Assembly: GCF_004804275.1 (NCBI RefSeq)
Contig: NZ_STGI01000017.1
Coordinates: 1-64,000 of the forward strand
Reading direction: 5' to 3'
DNA length: 64,000 bases
From: Herbaspirillum sp. ST 5-3
GTDB taxonomy: Bacteria; Pseudomonadota; Gammaproteobacteria; Burkholderiales; Burkholderiaceae_D
Shown: piece after piece, positions 36,036 to 44,902 of the stretch
Layout: each line of letters starts with the position of its first letter
Numbering within the stretch: position 1 is the stretch's first letter
The notes under the pieces: model-generated
Database searches by the model: none
The model's input: only the letters and a program-made list of their open reading frames with translations
What the model was told of the DNA's origin: nothing
Translations under genes and position numbers: made by a program

Positions 36036-38186
36036 TCAGAACGGCGCGTTGTCCCGTGCGTGCGACTGCAGCAGTGAAGGCGGAGCGAAACGTTCGCCGT
36101 AAAGCCCGCGCAATTGCTCGGCACGCTCGGCGAACTTCTTCACGCCGACGTGATTGACAAACTGGATCGCGCCGCCGGTCCAGCCCGGGAAGCCGATGCC
36201 GAAGATCGAACCGATGTTCGCATCGCGCGTCGATTCCAGCACCTTCTCCTCCAGGCAGCGGAGAGTCTCGATGCTCTGGATGTACAGCAGCCGGTCACGC
36301 ACATCCTCATACGGAATCGTGACATCCTTCTTGCCGAAGAGTTGTCCCAGTTGCGGCCACAGATATTTTTTTCCGCCGTTCACCGACGGATCTTTCGGAT
36401 ACTCGTAGAAACCGGCGCCCGCCGCCTTGCCGCAGCGCTTGAACTCGTTCACCATCCTTTCCACGATGACCGTCGAGGGATGCGCGACAAAGGGTTTGCC
36501 CTCGGCAGCGTAATCGGCGCGCATCTGATTGGTCACATGCAGTGACAGCGTCAGCGACACTTCGTCCTGCACCGCGAGCGGGCCGACCGGCATGCCGACC
36601 GACAAGGCCGCGTTCTCGATCAGCGCCGCCGGCAAGCCTTCGCCCAGCATGGCGATGCCTTCGTTGACGAAGGTAGCAAATACCCGGCTCGTGAAGAAGC
36701 CGCGCGAATCGTTGACGACGATGGGCAGCTTGCCGATCTGCTGCACGTAGTCGTAGGCTCGCGCCAGGGTTTCGTCCGAAGTCTTCGCGCCACGGATGAT
36801 CTCCACCAGTTGCATCTTGTCGACCGGCGAGAAGAAATGCAGGCCGATGAAGCGCGAGGCGTCGGAGAAGGCGTTCGCCAGTCCGGTGATCGGCAGGGTG
36901 GATGTGTTCGACGCCATGATGCCGCCGGGCGCCATGAATTGTTCGGCTTCCCGCGTCACTTCAGCCTTCAGTTCGCGTTTCTCGAAAACCGCTTCGATGA
37001 TCAGGTCGCATCCCGCGAGGTCGGCTGCGCTGGCGGTCGGCTGGATCCGGCCCAGCGTCTCGGCCGCCTTTTCCTGTGATGTGCGGCCCTGGCGTACGCG
37101 TTTCTCCAGCAGCTGCGCGCTGTAGGACTTGCCTTTCTCCGCCTGCTCGGCACTCACGTCTTTCAGCACGCAGGACACGCCCTTGGTGGCGTTCGCCCAC
37201 GCGATGCCGGCGCCCATCATGCCGGCGCCGAGGATGCCGACCTTGCTCGCCTTCCATTTCGGAATCTCGCGCGGACGGCTCTTGCCTGCGCTGATTTCCT
37301 GCATCTGGAAGAAGAAGGTGCCGATCATGTTCTTCGCCACCTGTCCGGTCGCAAGCTTCGTGAAGTAGCGGCCTTCGATCACCAGCGCATTGTCGAAATC
37401 CACTTGCGCACCTTCGACCATGGCGCAGAGAATCGCTTCGGGCGCCGGGTAGTTGCCGCGCGTCTTCTCGCGCAACATGGCGGGCGCGACCATTTGCATC
37501 GGCATCAGCTTTGGGGTGTTGGGCGAACCGCCCGGCATCTTGTACGTGTCGCTGTCCCATGGCTGCCTGGCATCGGGATTGGCGAGTATCCAGGCACGCG
37601 CCTGCGCCATCAGCTCGGCCGTGTCTTTCGCCAGTGCGTACACAAATCCTTTGGCCAGCGCTTCCTGCGGTGAAACGCGCTTGCCCTCGACGAGATAAGG
37701 CATCGCTTCCTGCAAGCCGAGCAAACGGACCGTGCGTATGACGCCGCCCGCGCCGGGCAGCAAGCCAAGCGTCACTTCAGGGAATCCGAACTGGATGCGC
37801 GACTGGTCGAGACTGATGCGGTGATGGCAGGCCAGCGCAAGTTCCAGGCCGCCGCCGAGCGCACTTCCGTTCAATGCCGCGACAACCGGCCGGCCCAGCT
37901 TTTCCAGCCGGCGCAACACGGCCTTGTTGCCTTCAACCATGCGGAAGCATTCATCGGCGCGATCCGCAGGAATGGCGATCAGTTCCCTGAGATCGCCGCC
38001 CGCGAAAAAGGTGTCCTTGCCGGAAGTGATGATCACGCCCTTGATCGCGTCGCGTTCCTTTTCCAGGCGCGCCACCGTGTCGGCGAGCGCTTGCTGAAAT
38101 GCCGCGTTCATCGTATTGACCGGCTGCCCCGGCATGTCGATGGTCAGGGTAACGATGCCGTCCGCATTTGCCCATTGGATGCTCAT
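36036..38186 (-). CDS. Bifunctional enoyl-CoA hydratase/3-hydroxyacyl-CoA dehydrogenase (FadJ-like)
   Basis: 716 residues. The N-terminal crotonase domain has NGSALGGGLELALACHH and FGFPEVTLGLLPGAGG. The NAD-binding domain begins VGILGAGMMGAGIAWANA near residue 330, and the dehydrogenase C-terminal part contains LHFFSPVDKMQLVEI. It carries out two consecutive beta-oxidation steps. ATG 38186 has GGAGA upstream and is 12 bp after the thiolase stop, forming one operon. No terminator is evident downstream. Confidence 0.95.
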   Translation of the reverse strand: MSIQWANADGIVTLTIDMPGQPVNTMNAAFQQALADTVARLEKERDAIKGVIITSGKDTFFAGGDLRELIAIPADRADECFRMVEGNKAVLRRLEKLGRPVVAALNGSALGGGLELALACHHRISLDQSRIQFGFPEVTLGLLPGAGGVIRTVRLLGLQEAMPYLVEGKRVSPQEALAKGFVYALAKDTAELMAQARAWILANPDARQPWDSDTYKMPGGSPNTPKLMPMQMVAPAMLREKTRGNYPAPEAILCAMVEGAQVDFDNALVIEGRYFTKLATGQVAKNMIGTFFFQMQEISAGKSRPREIPKWKASKVGILGAGMMGAGIAWANATKGVSCVLKDVSAEQAEKGKSYSAQLLEKRVRQGRTSQEKAAETLGRIQPTASAADLAGCDLIIEAVFEKRELKAEVTREAEQFMAPGGIMASNTSTLPITGLANAFSDASRFIGLHFFSPVDKMQLVEIIRGAKTSDETLARAYDYVQQIGKLPIVVNDSRGFFTSRVFATFVNEGIAMLGEGLPAALIENAALSVGMPVGPLAVQDEVSLTLSLHVTNQMRADYAAEGKPFVAHPSTVIVERMVNEFKRCGKAAGAGFYEYPKDPSVNGGKKYLWPQLGQLFGKKDVTIPYEDVRDRLLYIQSIETLRCLEEKVLESTRDANIGSIFGIGFPGWTGGAIQFVNHVGVKKFAERAEQLRGLYGERFAPPSLLQSHARDNAPF

Positions 38187-38198
38187 GTGCTATCTCCT

Positions 38199-39401
38199 TT
38201 ATACGCGCTCGACAATGGTGGCAATGCCCATGCCGCCGCCCACGCACAATGTGATCAACCCGCGGCGCAGCTTGCGGGCCTCCAGTTCATCGATCAGATT
38301 GCCGAGCAACATGCATCCCGTCGCGCCCAGCGGATGGCCAAGCGCGATGGCGCCGCCATTCACATTGATCTTCTCTTCCGGAACCTTGAGGTCTTTCATG
38401 AAACGCATCACGACCGCAGCGAAGGCTTCGTTGACTTCGAACAGGTCGATATCGTCGATGTCCAGGCCGGCTTTCTCCAGCGCCTTGCGCGTAGCAGGCG
38501 CCGGGCCGGTCAGCATGATGGTGGGATCGGTGCCGGTGACTGCGGCGGCAACGATGCGCGCACGCGGCTGCAGTCCGAGCCGCTTGCCGATGGATGCATT
38601 GCCGATCAAGGCGAGGGCCGCGCCATCCACGATGCCGGACGAATTGCCGGCGGTATGCACATGCCGGATGCGTTCCACCTGCGGATACTTGCGAATCGCG
38701 ACACTGTCGAAGCCCATCTTGCCCGGCGCTTCGAAGGAGGACTTGAGCGAGGCAAGCGTATCCATCGTGGTCTGCGGTTTGATGAATTCATCCTCGGCCA
38801 GCACCACAATGCCGTTCTGATCGCGCACTGCACGTACCGATTTGAAACGGCCGGCCGCGCGTGCCGCCGCTGCCTTTTGCTGCGAGCGCAATGCGAAGGC
38901 GTCGACGTCTTCGCGCGAGAATCCTTCCAGCGTGGCGATCAGATCCGCGCCTATGCCTTGCGGCAGGAAGTCGGTCGCGAAACTCGTCTCCGGATCGGCT
39001 GCCCATGCGCCGCCGTCGGAGCCCATCGCGACACGTGACATCGATTCGACGCCGCCGGCCACAACCAGCTCTTCCCATCCGGAGCGCACCTTCTGCGCTG
39101 CCAGGTTGACCGCCTCCAACCCGGATGCGCAAAAGCGGTTCAACTGCACACCCGCCGCTTTCCAGTCCCAGCCGGCGGCCAATGCGGCGGTCTTGGCGAT
39201 GCATGCGCCCTGGTCGGCCACCGGGGTGACGCAACCGAGTACGACATCATCGACCAGCGCGGTATCGAGTTGATGGGTACGCTGCATATCGTGCATCAGG
39301 CCGGATAGCAGGCTTACCGGCTTGACGGAATGCAAGCTGCCGTCTTTTTTTCCTTTTCCGCGCGGCGTGCGGATGGCGTCGTAAACGAATGCGTCGGTCA
39401 C
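38199..39401 (-). CDS. Acetyl-CoA acyltransferase (thiolase)
   Basis: 400 residues. The nucleophilic Cys is in [19 protein letters not shown] near residue 92. The C-terminal catalytic regions are [22 protein letters not shown] and CVGGGMG (second Cys). It performs the last beta-oxidation step, cleaving 3-ketoacyl-CoA to acetyl-CoA. It is first in the operon with the FadJ-like gene, with an operator-like palindrome 54 bp upstream. Confidence 0.96.
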   Translation of the reverse strand: MTDAFVYDAIRTPRGKGKKDGSLHSVKPVSLLSGLMHDMQRTHQLDTALVDDVVLGCVTPVADQGACIAKTAALAAGWDWKAAGVQLNRFCASGLEAVNLAAQKVRSGWEELVVAGGVESMSRVAMGSDGGAWAADPETSFATDFLPQGIGADLIATLEGFSREDVDAFALRSQQKAAAARAAGRFKSVRAVRDQNGIVVLAEDEFIKPQTTMDTLASLKSSFEAPGKMGFDSVAIRKYPQVERIRHVHTAGNSSGIVDGAALALIGNASIGKRLGLQPRARIVAAAVTGTDPTIMLTGPAPATRKALEKAGLDIDDIDLFEVNEAFAAVVMRFMKDLKVPEEKINVNGGAIALGHPLGATGCMLLGNLIDELEARKLRRGLITLCVGGGMGIATIVERV

Positions 39402-39454
39402 GGTGGTCTCCTATGAATGGACCGCTCAATCATAGGTCTGTGCGTTTTTTAAAG

Positions 39455-39464
39455 CAACCGCTTG
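39455..39464. promoter_or_regulatory. CAAnCGnTTG palindrome upstream of thiolase
   Basis: CAACCGCTTG, matching the consensus seen before the acyl-CoA ligase and at the BKACE/hydratase divergence. It lies between the TetR stop and the thiolase start, where the thiolase promoter should be. Confidence 0.6.
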
Positions 39465-39531
39465 GTTGGTGGGGGCGCTCTAATGCCTCGCGGAATGTGG
39501 TGCTTCGGGAGGAAATACGTGGATGGTGCGT

Positions 39532-40155
39532 TCAGTCCGGCGTCTTCATCGCCACCGCCCGCAGGCAGAAGGACTGGATCGACCGGATCAGCTGCTTCTC
39601 CTCGATGAGAGGCGGGAGCCCCTCTTGCCAGGTGAGCGGCCCGACCAGCGCTTCCGCAATCACGCCGACCAGCGCCGCGGCGCTGACGGATGCATCCTGC
39701 GCCGGGAAGTCGCCGCAACGAATGCCGTCTTCCACCACCTGCTGAAAGATTTCCGCGTACGCACGGCGGTAATGCAGGCGCTCGGCATCGACCAGCGCAT
39801 CCACCGGCTCGGCGATCAGTGCGAAGGCGAGACGACGCGAATGGATGGCGCGCTTGGCGAAGGCATAGATCGCCTCCAGCAAGCGCTGCGCAGGCGGGCC
39901 TTCGCGCAAGGCTGTTTCCCGCACGATGTCCACTTCCTTCTGTGTCGCCAGCCGGAAGAGCTCCGCGCAGAGTTCGGCCTTGGAGCTGAAATGCATGTAC
40001 ACCGCGCCGGTTGCTACGCCGGCCCGCTGCGCAATGGCATTGATCGTGACCGCTCCGAAGCCGCCCTCCGACACAAGTCGCAGCCCCGCATCGAGAATGC
40101 GTTGCCGCTGAGCCGCTTTGCGCGCCTCGGTTTTTGCTGTTGGCCGGTAAGCCAT
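39532..40155 (-). CDS. TetR-family regulator, probably of fatty-acid genes
   Basis: 207 residues. The N-terminal helix-turn-helix reads INAIAQRAGVATGAVYMHFSSKAEL, followed by a C-terminal ligand domain. It lies directly upstream of the thiolase operon and divergent from an acyl-CoA dehydrogenase, as is usual for acyl-CoA-responsive TetR repressors. ATG 40155 is the first start. It may autoregulate through the repeats at 40249-40282. Confidence 0.9.
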   Translation of the reverse strand: MAYRPTAKTEARKAAQRQRILDAGLRLVSEGGFGAVTINAIAQRAGVATGAVYMHFSSKAELCAELFRLATQKEVDIVRETALREGPPAQRLLEAIYAFAKRAIHSRRLAFALIAEPVDALVDAERLHYRRAYAEIFQQVVEDGIRCGDFPAQDASVSAAALVGVIAEALVGPLTWQEGLPPLIEEKQLIRSIQSFCLRAVAMKTPD

Positions 40156-40248
40156 GGAAGCGGGTCTTTCTAGTGAATCCGCGGCCAGTGTAACCGACGG
40201 AAACTTGCCTGGACAAGCGGCGGTTGACAGAAAAGGACGAGCGTGATT

Positions 40249-40282
40249 AACTTGATTTTAATAGTATGAATTCAAGTTCATA
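40249..40282. promoter_or_regulatory. Nested inverted repeats in the TetR/AidB-like divergent promoter
   Basis: AACTTGA (40249-40255) pairs with TCAAGTT (40272-40278), and TATGAA (40265-40270) pairs with TTCATA (40277-40282). The region is much more AT-rich than its surroundings. It could bind the divergent TetR protein. The motif differs from CAAnCGnTTG. Confidence 0.45.
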
Positions 40283-40360
40283 TTTTCATTTAGGAAACAT
40301 TTTCCCATACCTGCGGCGAGCATGAGCGTGGCCGTCGCGCTTTTTCTGGAGCGTGCGTCA

Positions 40361-42040
40361 ATGAACGACATCAAATTCAAATCTTCCTATTTCGCGGAGA
40401 CCCACGAAGTCGAAAACCAGCCGCAGCCGCTGCAGGACTACAACGTGTACGCGCAGGACCAGGCCCTGCGTGAAGCCGTCGCGCGTGAAGATGCGGCATG
40501 GGCCGAGAGCGAGCTGCAAGCCTTTGGCGCCCTGGCCGGCTCGCAGGAAATGATCGAACTCGGCTTCCAGGCCAACGAGAACAAGCCCGTGCTTCACACC
40601 CACGACCGCTACGGCCGGCGCGTGGACGAGGTTCGTTTTCATCCTGCCTATCACCGCCTGATGCGAACCTCGATCGAGCACGGCCTGCATTCCTCGCACT
40701 GGACCCATCCCGGCCCCGGCGCGCAAGTCGCGCGTGCCGCCAAGTTCTACATGCAAAGCCAGGTCGAGGCCGCGCACTGCTGCCCGATCACCATGACCTC
40801 CGCCGTGATCCCGGCCTTGCGCCTGCAGCCCGATGTCGCCGCGCAATGGGAAGCGAAGATCCTCGCGCGTCACTACGACTACCGCAACGTCCCGGCCGAG
40901 CAGAAGCAGGGCGTCACCATCGGCATGGCGATGACCGAAAAGCAGGGTGGCTCCGACGTGCGCGCCAACACCACGCGCGCCTACCCGGTCGGCGCAGAAG
41001 GGCCGGGCCAGGCCTACGAGCTGGTCGGGCACAAATACTTCGTTTCCGCGCCCATGTGCGACGCCTTCCTGGTCCTCGCGCAAGCGCCGGGCGGACTGTC
41101 CTGCTTCCTGCTGCCGCGCTGGCGGCCTGACGGCAGCAAGAACGCATTGCAGCTTCAGCGCCTCAAGAACAAGATGGGCAATGTCGCCAACGCCTCCAGC
41201 GAAACCGAGCTGCGCGGCGCATGGGCGGTGATGGTCGGAAAAGAAGGGCGCGGAGTCGCCACCATCCTCAAGATGGTCTCGATGACACGCTTCGACTGCA
41301 TGATCGGCTCCTCCGGCGGCATGCGCCAGGCAGCGGTCCAGGCACTGCATCACTGCGCGCATCGTTCCGCCTTCGGAAAGCTTCTGTCGCAACAGCCCTT
41401 GATGCAAAACGTGCTGGCCGACCTCGTCATTGAAACCGAAGCCGCGCTCGCGATGACCATGCGCATCGCCGGCGCACTCGATAGAGGCGAGGCGAGCGAG
41501 ACGGAAAGATTGCTGGTGCGCGTCGGGACCGCAGTCGGCAAATACTGGATCTGCAAGCGCACGCCGGGTCACGCTTATGAGGCGATGGAATGCATCGGCG
41601 GCAGCGGCGTGATGGAAGACTGCATCATGCCGCGCCTGCTGCGCGAATCGCCGGTCAATTCGATTTGGGAAGGCAGCGGCAACGTCCAGTGCCTGGACAT
41701 GCTGCGCGCCATGGGCCAAAGCCCGGAATCGGTCGACGCCTTCATGAACGAAGTCAGCCGTGGTGCAGGCGCCGACAAGCGCCTCGACCAATACATCGCG
41801 AACATGCAGCGCGAATTCGCCGATCTCACCGACCTCGAATACCGCGCCAGGCGCGTGGTGGAGAAAATGGCGCTGGCGTTCCAGGGCTCGCTGCTCGTTC
41901 GCTACGGCAATCCGGCGGTGGCGGACGCGTTCTGTGCTTCCCGCCTGTCGGCCGACAGCAGCGGTTTTGTCTATGGTGGATTGCCGCGCGGCGTGGACTG
42001 TGAGACGATCGTCAAGCGTGCGTTGCCGATGGCCGAGTGA
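40361..42040 (+). CDS. AidB-like acyl-CoA dehydrogenase
   Basis: 559 residues, longer than ordinary acyl-CoA dehydrogenases and matching the AidB branch. Motifs are GMAMTEKQGGSDVRANTT and IWEGSGNVQCLDMLRA, the latter keeping the C-terminal catalytic Glu. E. coli AidB is a DNA-binding alkylation-response protein, but here the neighbours are fatty-acid genes and a TetR repressor, pointing to lipid metabolism. ATG 40361 (MNDIKF) was chosen; an upstream in-frame ATG at 40322 lacks similarity. Confidence 0.92.
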   Translation: MNDIKFKSSYFAETHEVENQPQPLQDYNVYAQDQALREAVAREDAAWAESELQAFGALAGSQEMIELGFQANENKPVLHTHDRYGRRVDEVRFHPAYHRLMRTSIEHGLHSSHWTHPGPGAQVARAAKFYMQSQVEAAHCCPITMTSAVIPALRLQPDVAAQWEAKILARHYDYRNVPAEQKQGVTIGMAMTEKQGGSDVRANTTRAYPVGAEGPGQAYELVGHKYFVSAPMCDAFLVLAQAPGGLSCFLLPRWRPDGSKNALQLQRLKNKMGNVANASSETELRGAWAVMVGKEGRGVATILKMVSMTRFDCMIGSSGGMRQAAVQALHHCAHRSAFGKLLSQQPLMQNVLADLVIETEAALAMTMRIAGALDRGEASETERLLVRVGTAVGKYWICKRTPGHAYEAMECIGGSGVMEDCIMPRLLRESPVNSIWEGSGNVQCLDMLRAMGQSPESVDAFMNEVSRGAGADKRLDQYIANMQREFADLTDLEYRARRVVEKMALAFQGSLLVRYGNPAVADAFCASRLSADSSGFVYGGLPRGVDCETIVKRALPMAE

Positions 42041-42223
42041 GATGCTGGCGACGCCGCCCGAACACGGGTTGGCGGTGCCGGACCTTTTGCGCCAAAGGTT
42101 CGGCACTGACTATTCAGAATTTGACACGGCCTCTGCGCAGCCCGACGAACTTGCTACTCACAGGAGGCACGTGACAATCCCCATGAGTCCGATTTACAGT
42201 CTAACCAGGACGTCAGGCGACCT

Positions 42224-42586
42224 GTGAAAAAGCTTCTTCCAGAGTTCGAGCACCGAGCTCAACCGTTGATTCCGCCGCGGCAGTTCCTGGTACGACTGGC
42301 CCACAGCGGCGCCATTGCGCTCGGCCTCATCACCGTCTCACTGGGTATCGGCATGCTTGGCTACCACAAGCTGGAGCGCTTGAGCTGGATCGATGCCTTC
42401 ATTAACGCGTCCATGCTTCTGGGCGGCATGGGACCGGTCAATCCGCCGGTCAGCTTTGGCGGCAAGCTCTTCGCGGGGCTCTATGCGCTTTACTGCGGCT
42501 TGGTCGTTATTCTCGTAGCAGGGGTAATCCTCGCGCCGGTTGCGCATCGCATCCTGCACAGGTTTCATATGGAAGGGCGTCGGTAA
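42224..42586 (+). CDS. Small two-helix membrane protein, ion-channel-like
   Basis: 120 residues with two membrane helices (about 28-48 and 85-108) around a short hydrophobic loop, INASMLLGGMGPVNP. The layout is that of a two-helix pore module (Ion_trans_2), but the loop has GGMGPV where a K+ filter would have T-x-G-Y-G. A channel or degenerate channel is possible; no function is claimed. GTG 42224 is the start, with only a weak ribosome site. The 183 bp before it and 174 bp after it hold nothing I can support. Confidence 0.7.
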   Translation: MKKLLPEFEHRAQPLIPPRQFLVRLAHSGAIALGLITVSLGIGMLGYHKLERLSWIDAFINASMLLGGMGPVNPPVSFGGKLFAGLYALYCGLVVILVAGVILAPVAHRILHRFHMEGRR

Positions 42587-42760
42587 CAAACGCCCTGCGC
42601 GCCAGTACGGTCAGTGCCGCTTTGCCGGTGCGCTCCTGCAGGTAGTCGTTGTCGATGCGCGGCGCGGCAGATGTCTTCAATTGCCGCGACACACAATCGA
42701 ACTGAGCCTTCCGGATGAACACCGATTAAGCGATCACCCTGCTTCCCCGCAGGCCATCAT

Positions 42761-43570
42761 TTACTGAAGCGCGCCCGCGCGGGCAAAATGGCTTTCCAGC
42801 AGCGCGTTGACCAGCGCAGGGCTTTCCAGCGCGACGGAGTGTCCTGCTTTCGCGACTGTTTCCATCCGGCCGTCAAGGACGGCATTTGCAATGTTTTGCG
42901 CGAGGGGCACGGTGTACGCGTGATCTTCCTCGCCGGCGATGGCGAGCACGGGAACCTTGCTTCCCCTTAGCTCATCAAGAATGCCTCTGCGATGCACGAC
43001 CTGATAGGCGGAGTTGCCGATGCTGGTGCCGAGTTGCGACATGTACTTGCGCCAGTAGTCGAGCTCATCGGCGAAGCCGGGATCGGTCAGCGATGCGTCG
43101 CCAAACATTACATAGAGCAGGGTATCGACCAGCGGAGCGCCTCCAACCCTTTGCAGATTGTCGACGATCGGTTGAAATTCCGCGACTTTGTATTCTGCCT
43201 CGCCGGAACTGCCGAGGACAGCGCAGGATGCGGTCAGATCGGGTCGACGCGCAGCCAGACGCAAGGCAATGAAGCCGCCAAGTGAGTTGCCGACGACATG
43301 GCATTTGCCCAGGTCCAGTGCTTCGATCAATGCCGTCGCATCATCGGCCAGCGTGTCGGTGTCTTGTTCTTCGAGCGGCGCAGGGGCGCTCCGCCCCTGT
43401 CCGCGGTGGTCGTAGCGGATGACCCGATACTCCCTGCTGAAATACTCGGCCTGCTTGTAGAACATGTGTGAGTTGAAAAAAAGCGAATGACTGAAAACGA
43501 TGGCGGGCGCGTCGCGCGGGCCGTCATCCTCATAGTAGAGCTCGGTATCGTTGACTCTGATTTTCGGCAT
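42761..43570 (-). CDS. Alpha/beta hydrolase (3-oxoadipate enol-lactonase-like)
   Basis: 269 residues. The nucleophile elbow is GNSLGG (Ser near 95), with Asp in GEEDHAY and His in AGHSVALE. The early motif YDHRGQGRS supports the family. Sequence style resembles PcaD-type lactonases and esterases, but no aromatic-pathway gene is nearby, so the substrate is unknown. ATG 43570 has GGAG upstream; the frame is open to 43651 without support. Confidence 0.85.
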   Translation of the reverse strand: MPKIRVNDTELYYEDDGPRDAPAIVFSHSLFFNSHMFYKQAEYFSREYRVIRYDHRGQGRSAPAPLEEQDTDTLADDATALIEALDLGKCHVVGNSLGGFIALRLAARRPDLTASCAVLGSSGEAEYKVAEFQPIVDNLQRVGGAPLVDTLLYVMFGDASLTDPGFADELDYWRKYMSQLGTSIGNSAYQVVHRRGILDELRGSKVPVLAIAGEEDHAYTVPLAQNIANAVLDGRMETVAKAGHSVALESPALVNALLESHFARAGALQ

Positions 43571-44050
43571 GGTGTCTCCTTGTATTTCCTCGTGGTGGGG
43601 CAGTAGGCGAAAGCACAGCGAATACGACGTGAAAACATTCTGAACGATCATCTTCGGAGTTCTGGGAGACTGCTCGCCGAACCAGGCAGTTGCCGCGCAA
43701 GATCGGCAATGCTGTCGGCATGAAAATCATCCTCGGGATTGCAAGCTGGCCCACTCCGGAAAGTTCATCGATCAGTGAAAATTTTCTTCGACGATAGGCG
43801 AACCGGGCGATGTGTGACTATCGCGAATATTCGCGATAGTCGACGGTTGCGACAGACCGAAACTTCGGTTGCCGTAATTTGAAATTTCGCACCCGACAGT
43901 TGCATGTGCTCTGGTGGCTGCCATCATCTCTCGTCCAAGCATGAGGTGTGCGTGGATTTCCATGTGCAGAAACTTTTGGCCGACTGCTCACCCTGGGGAA
44001 AACTTACCGGAGTTCCTTCAACCCGGCCCGGAAAACAAGCTGCTGAAATC
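43571..44050. other. Gene-free region with a long palindrome
   Basis: About 480 bp with no supportable gene; the open frames present have no ribosome sites or recognisable products. Apart from the palindrome at 43816-43841, nothing stands out. Confidence 0.6.
43816..43841. repeat. 26-bp perfect palindrome
   Basis: Half-site GACTATCGCGAAT (43816-43828) followed immediately by its exact reverse complement. There is no loop and no T run after it, so it is not a standard terminator. A dimeric DNA-binding protein is the simplest explanation. Confidence 0.85.
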
Positions 44051-44055
44051 AAAAA

Positions 44056-44077
44056 GGCCCGCAGACGCGGGCCTTTT
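44056..44077. terminator. Terminator downstream of sodB
   Basis: GGCCCGC (44056-44062), loop AGAC, GCGGGCC (44067-44073). A-tract on one side and T-tract on the other; it can stop transcription leaving sodB on the minus strand. Confidence 0.88.
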
Positions 44078-44126
44078 GTTGCTGCAGGTGATTCATGTTT
44101 TGAAGCTTTTCAAGCTCCTGGAAATC

Positions 44127-44705
44127 TCAGGCAAAATTCTTCGCCACGAAATCCCAATTGACCAGATTCCAGAACGCCTCGACGAACTTCGGGCGTGCGT
44201 TGCGGTAGTCGATGTAGTACGCGTGCTCCCACACGTCGCAGGTCAACAGCGGTTTGTCGCTGGTGGTCAGCGGCGTGGCGGCATTGGAGGTGTTGACGAT
44301 GCCAACCGAACCGTCGCTCTTCTTGACCAGCCAGGTCCAGCCGGAGCCGAAGTTGCCGACGGCGGACTTGGTGAATTCTTCCTTGAACTTGTCGAACGAG
44401 CTCCACGTAGCGTTGATCGCGTCGGCCAATGCGCCGGTCGGAGCGCCGCCACCGTTCGGCTTCATGCAATTCCAAAAGAAGGTGTGGTTCCACACCTGCG
44501 CGGAATTGTTGAACAAGCCGCCCGAGGACTTCTTGATGATGTCTTCCAGCGATGCGTTTTCGAACTCGGTGCCCTTGATCAGGTTGTTCAGGTTCGTGAC
44601 GTAGGCCTGATGGTGCTTGCCATAGTGGTACTCCAGGGTCTCCTTGGAGATGTGCGGCTGCAGTGCGTCCATCGGGTAGGGTAGCGGGGGCAGAGTGTGT
44701 TCCAT
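44127..44705 (-). CDS. sodB: Superoxide dismutase (Fe type)
   Basis: 192 residues. Metal ligands are visible as His in LEYHYGKHH, His in [15 protein letters not shown], and Asp/His in [14 protein letters not shown]. The pattern [13 protein letters not shown] is typical of iron enzymes. It converts superoxide to H2O2 and O2 in the cytoplasm. ATG 44705 has AAGGAAG upstream; an in-frame extension to 44756 lacks similarity. Confidence 0.97.
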   Translation of the reverse strand: MEHTLPPLPYPMDALQPHISKETLEYHYGKHHQAYVTNLNNLIKGTEFENASLEDIIKKSSGGLFNNSAQVWNHTFFWNCMKPNGGGAPTGALADAINATWSSFDKFKEEFTKSAVGNFGSGWTWLVKKSDGSVGIVNTSNAATPLTTSDKPLLTCDVWEHAYYIDYRNARPKFVEAFWNLVNWDFVAKNFA

Positions 44706-44902
44706 GGTGCTTCCTTTCTGTTTTTTGAGGTTGATGTTGTTCTTGAAAGACCTCAATTGTATGTCGGATGCAGATTACCTGCATAACACCCCGTATTGAT
44801 CTATTGTCAAAGCGGTGTCGAAATCCTTTTTTCGCTTTCGTCGCGGTAAATGGTCCTAATTTCCCTTATTTCTGCATGAAATACATGTCGGCGTTCAACG
44901 CG

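Noticed and set aside
40214-40226. Sequence CAAGCG...GTTG before the TetR gene as a fifth operator copy
   Set aside because: Contains three extra bases in the centre, so it does not match CAAnCGnTTG.
42507-42722. 71-codon minus-strand frame between the channel-like gene and the hydrolase
   Set aside because: Overlaps the 3' end of the channel-like gene, no ribosome site, no recognisable family; a gene remnant cannot be excluded.
43904-44684. 256-codon plus-strand frame over the sodB region
   Set aside because: Mostly antisense to sodB and reads through its terminator; no motifs.
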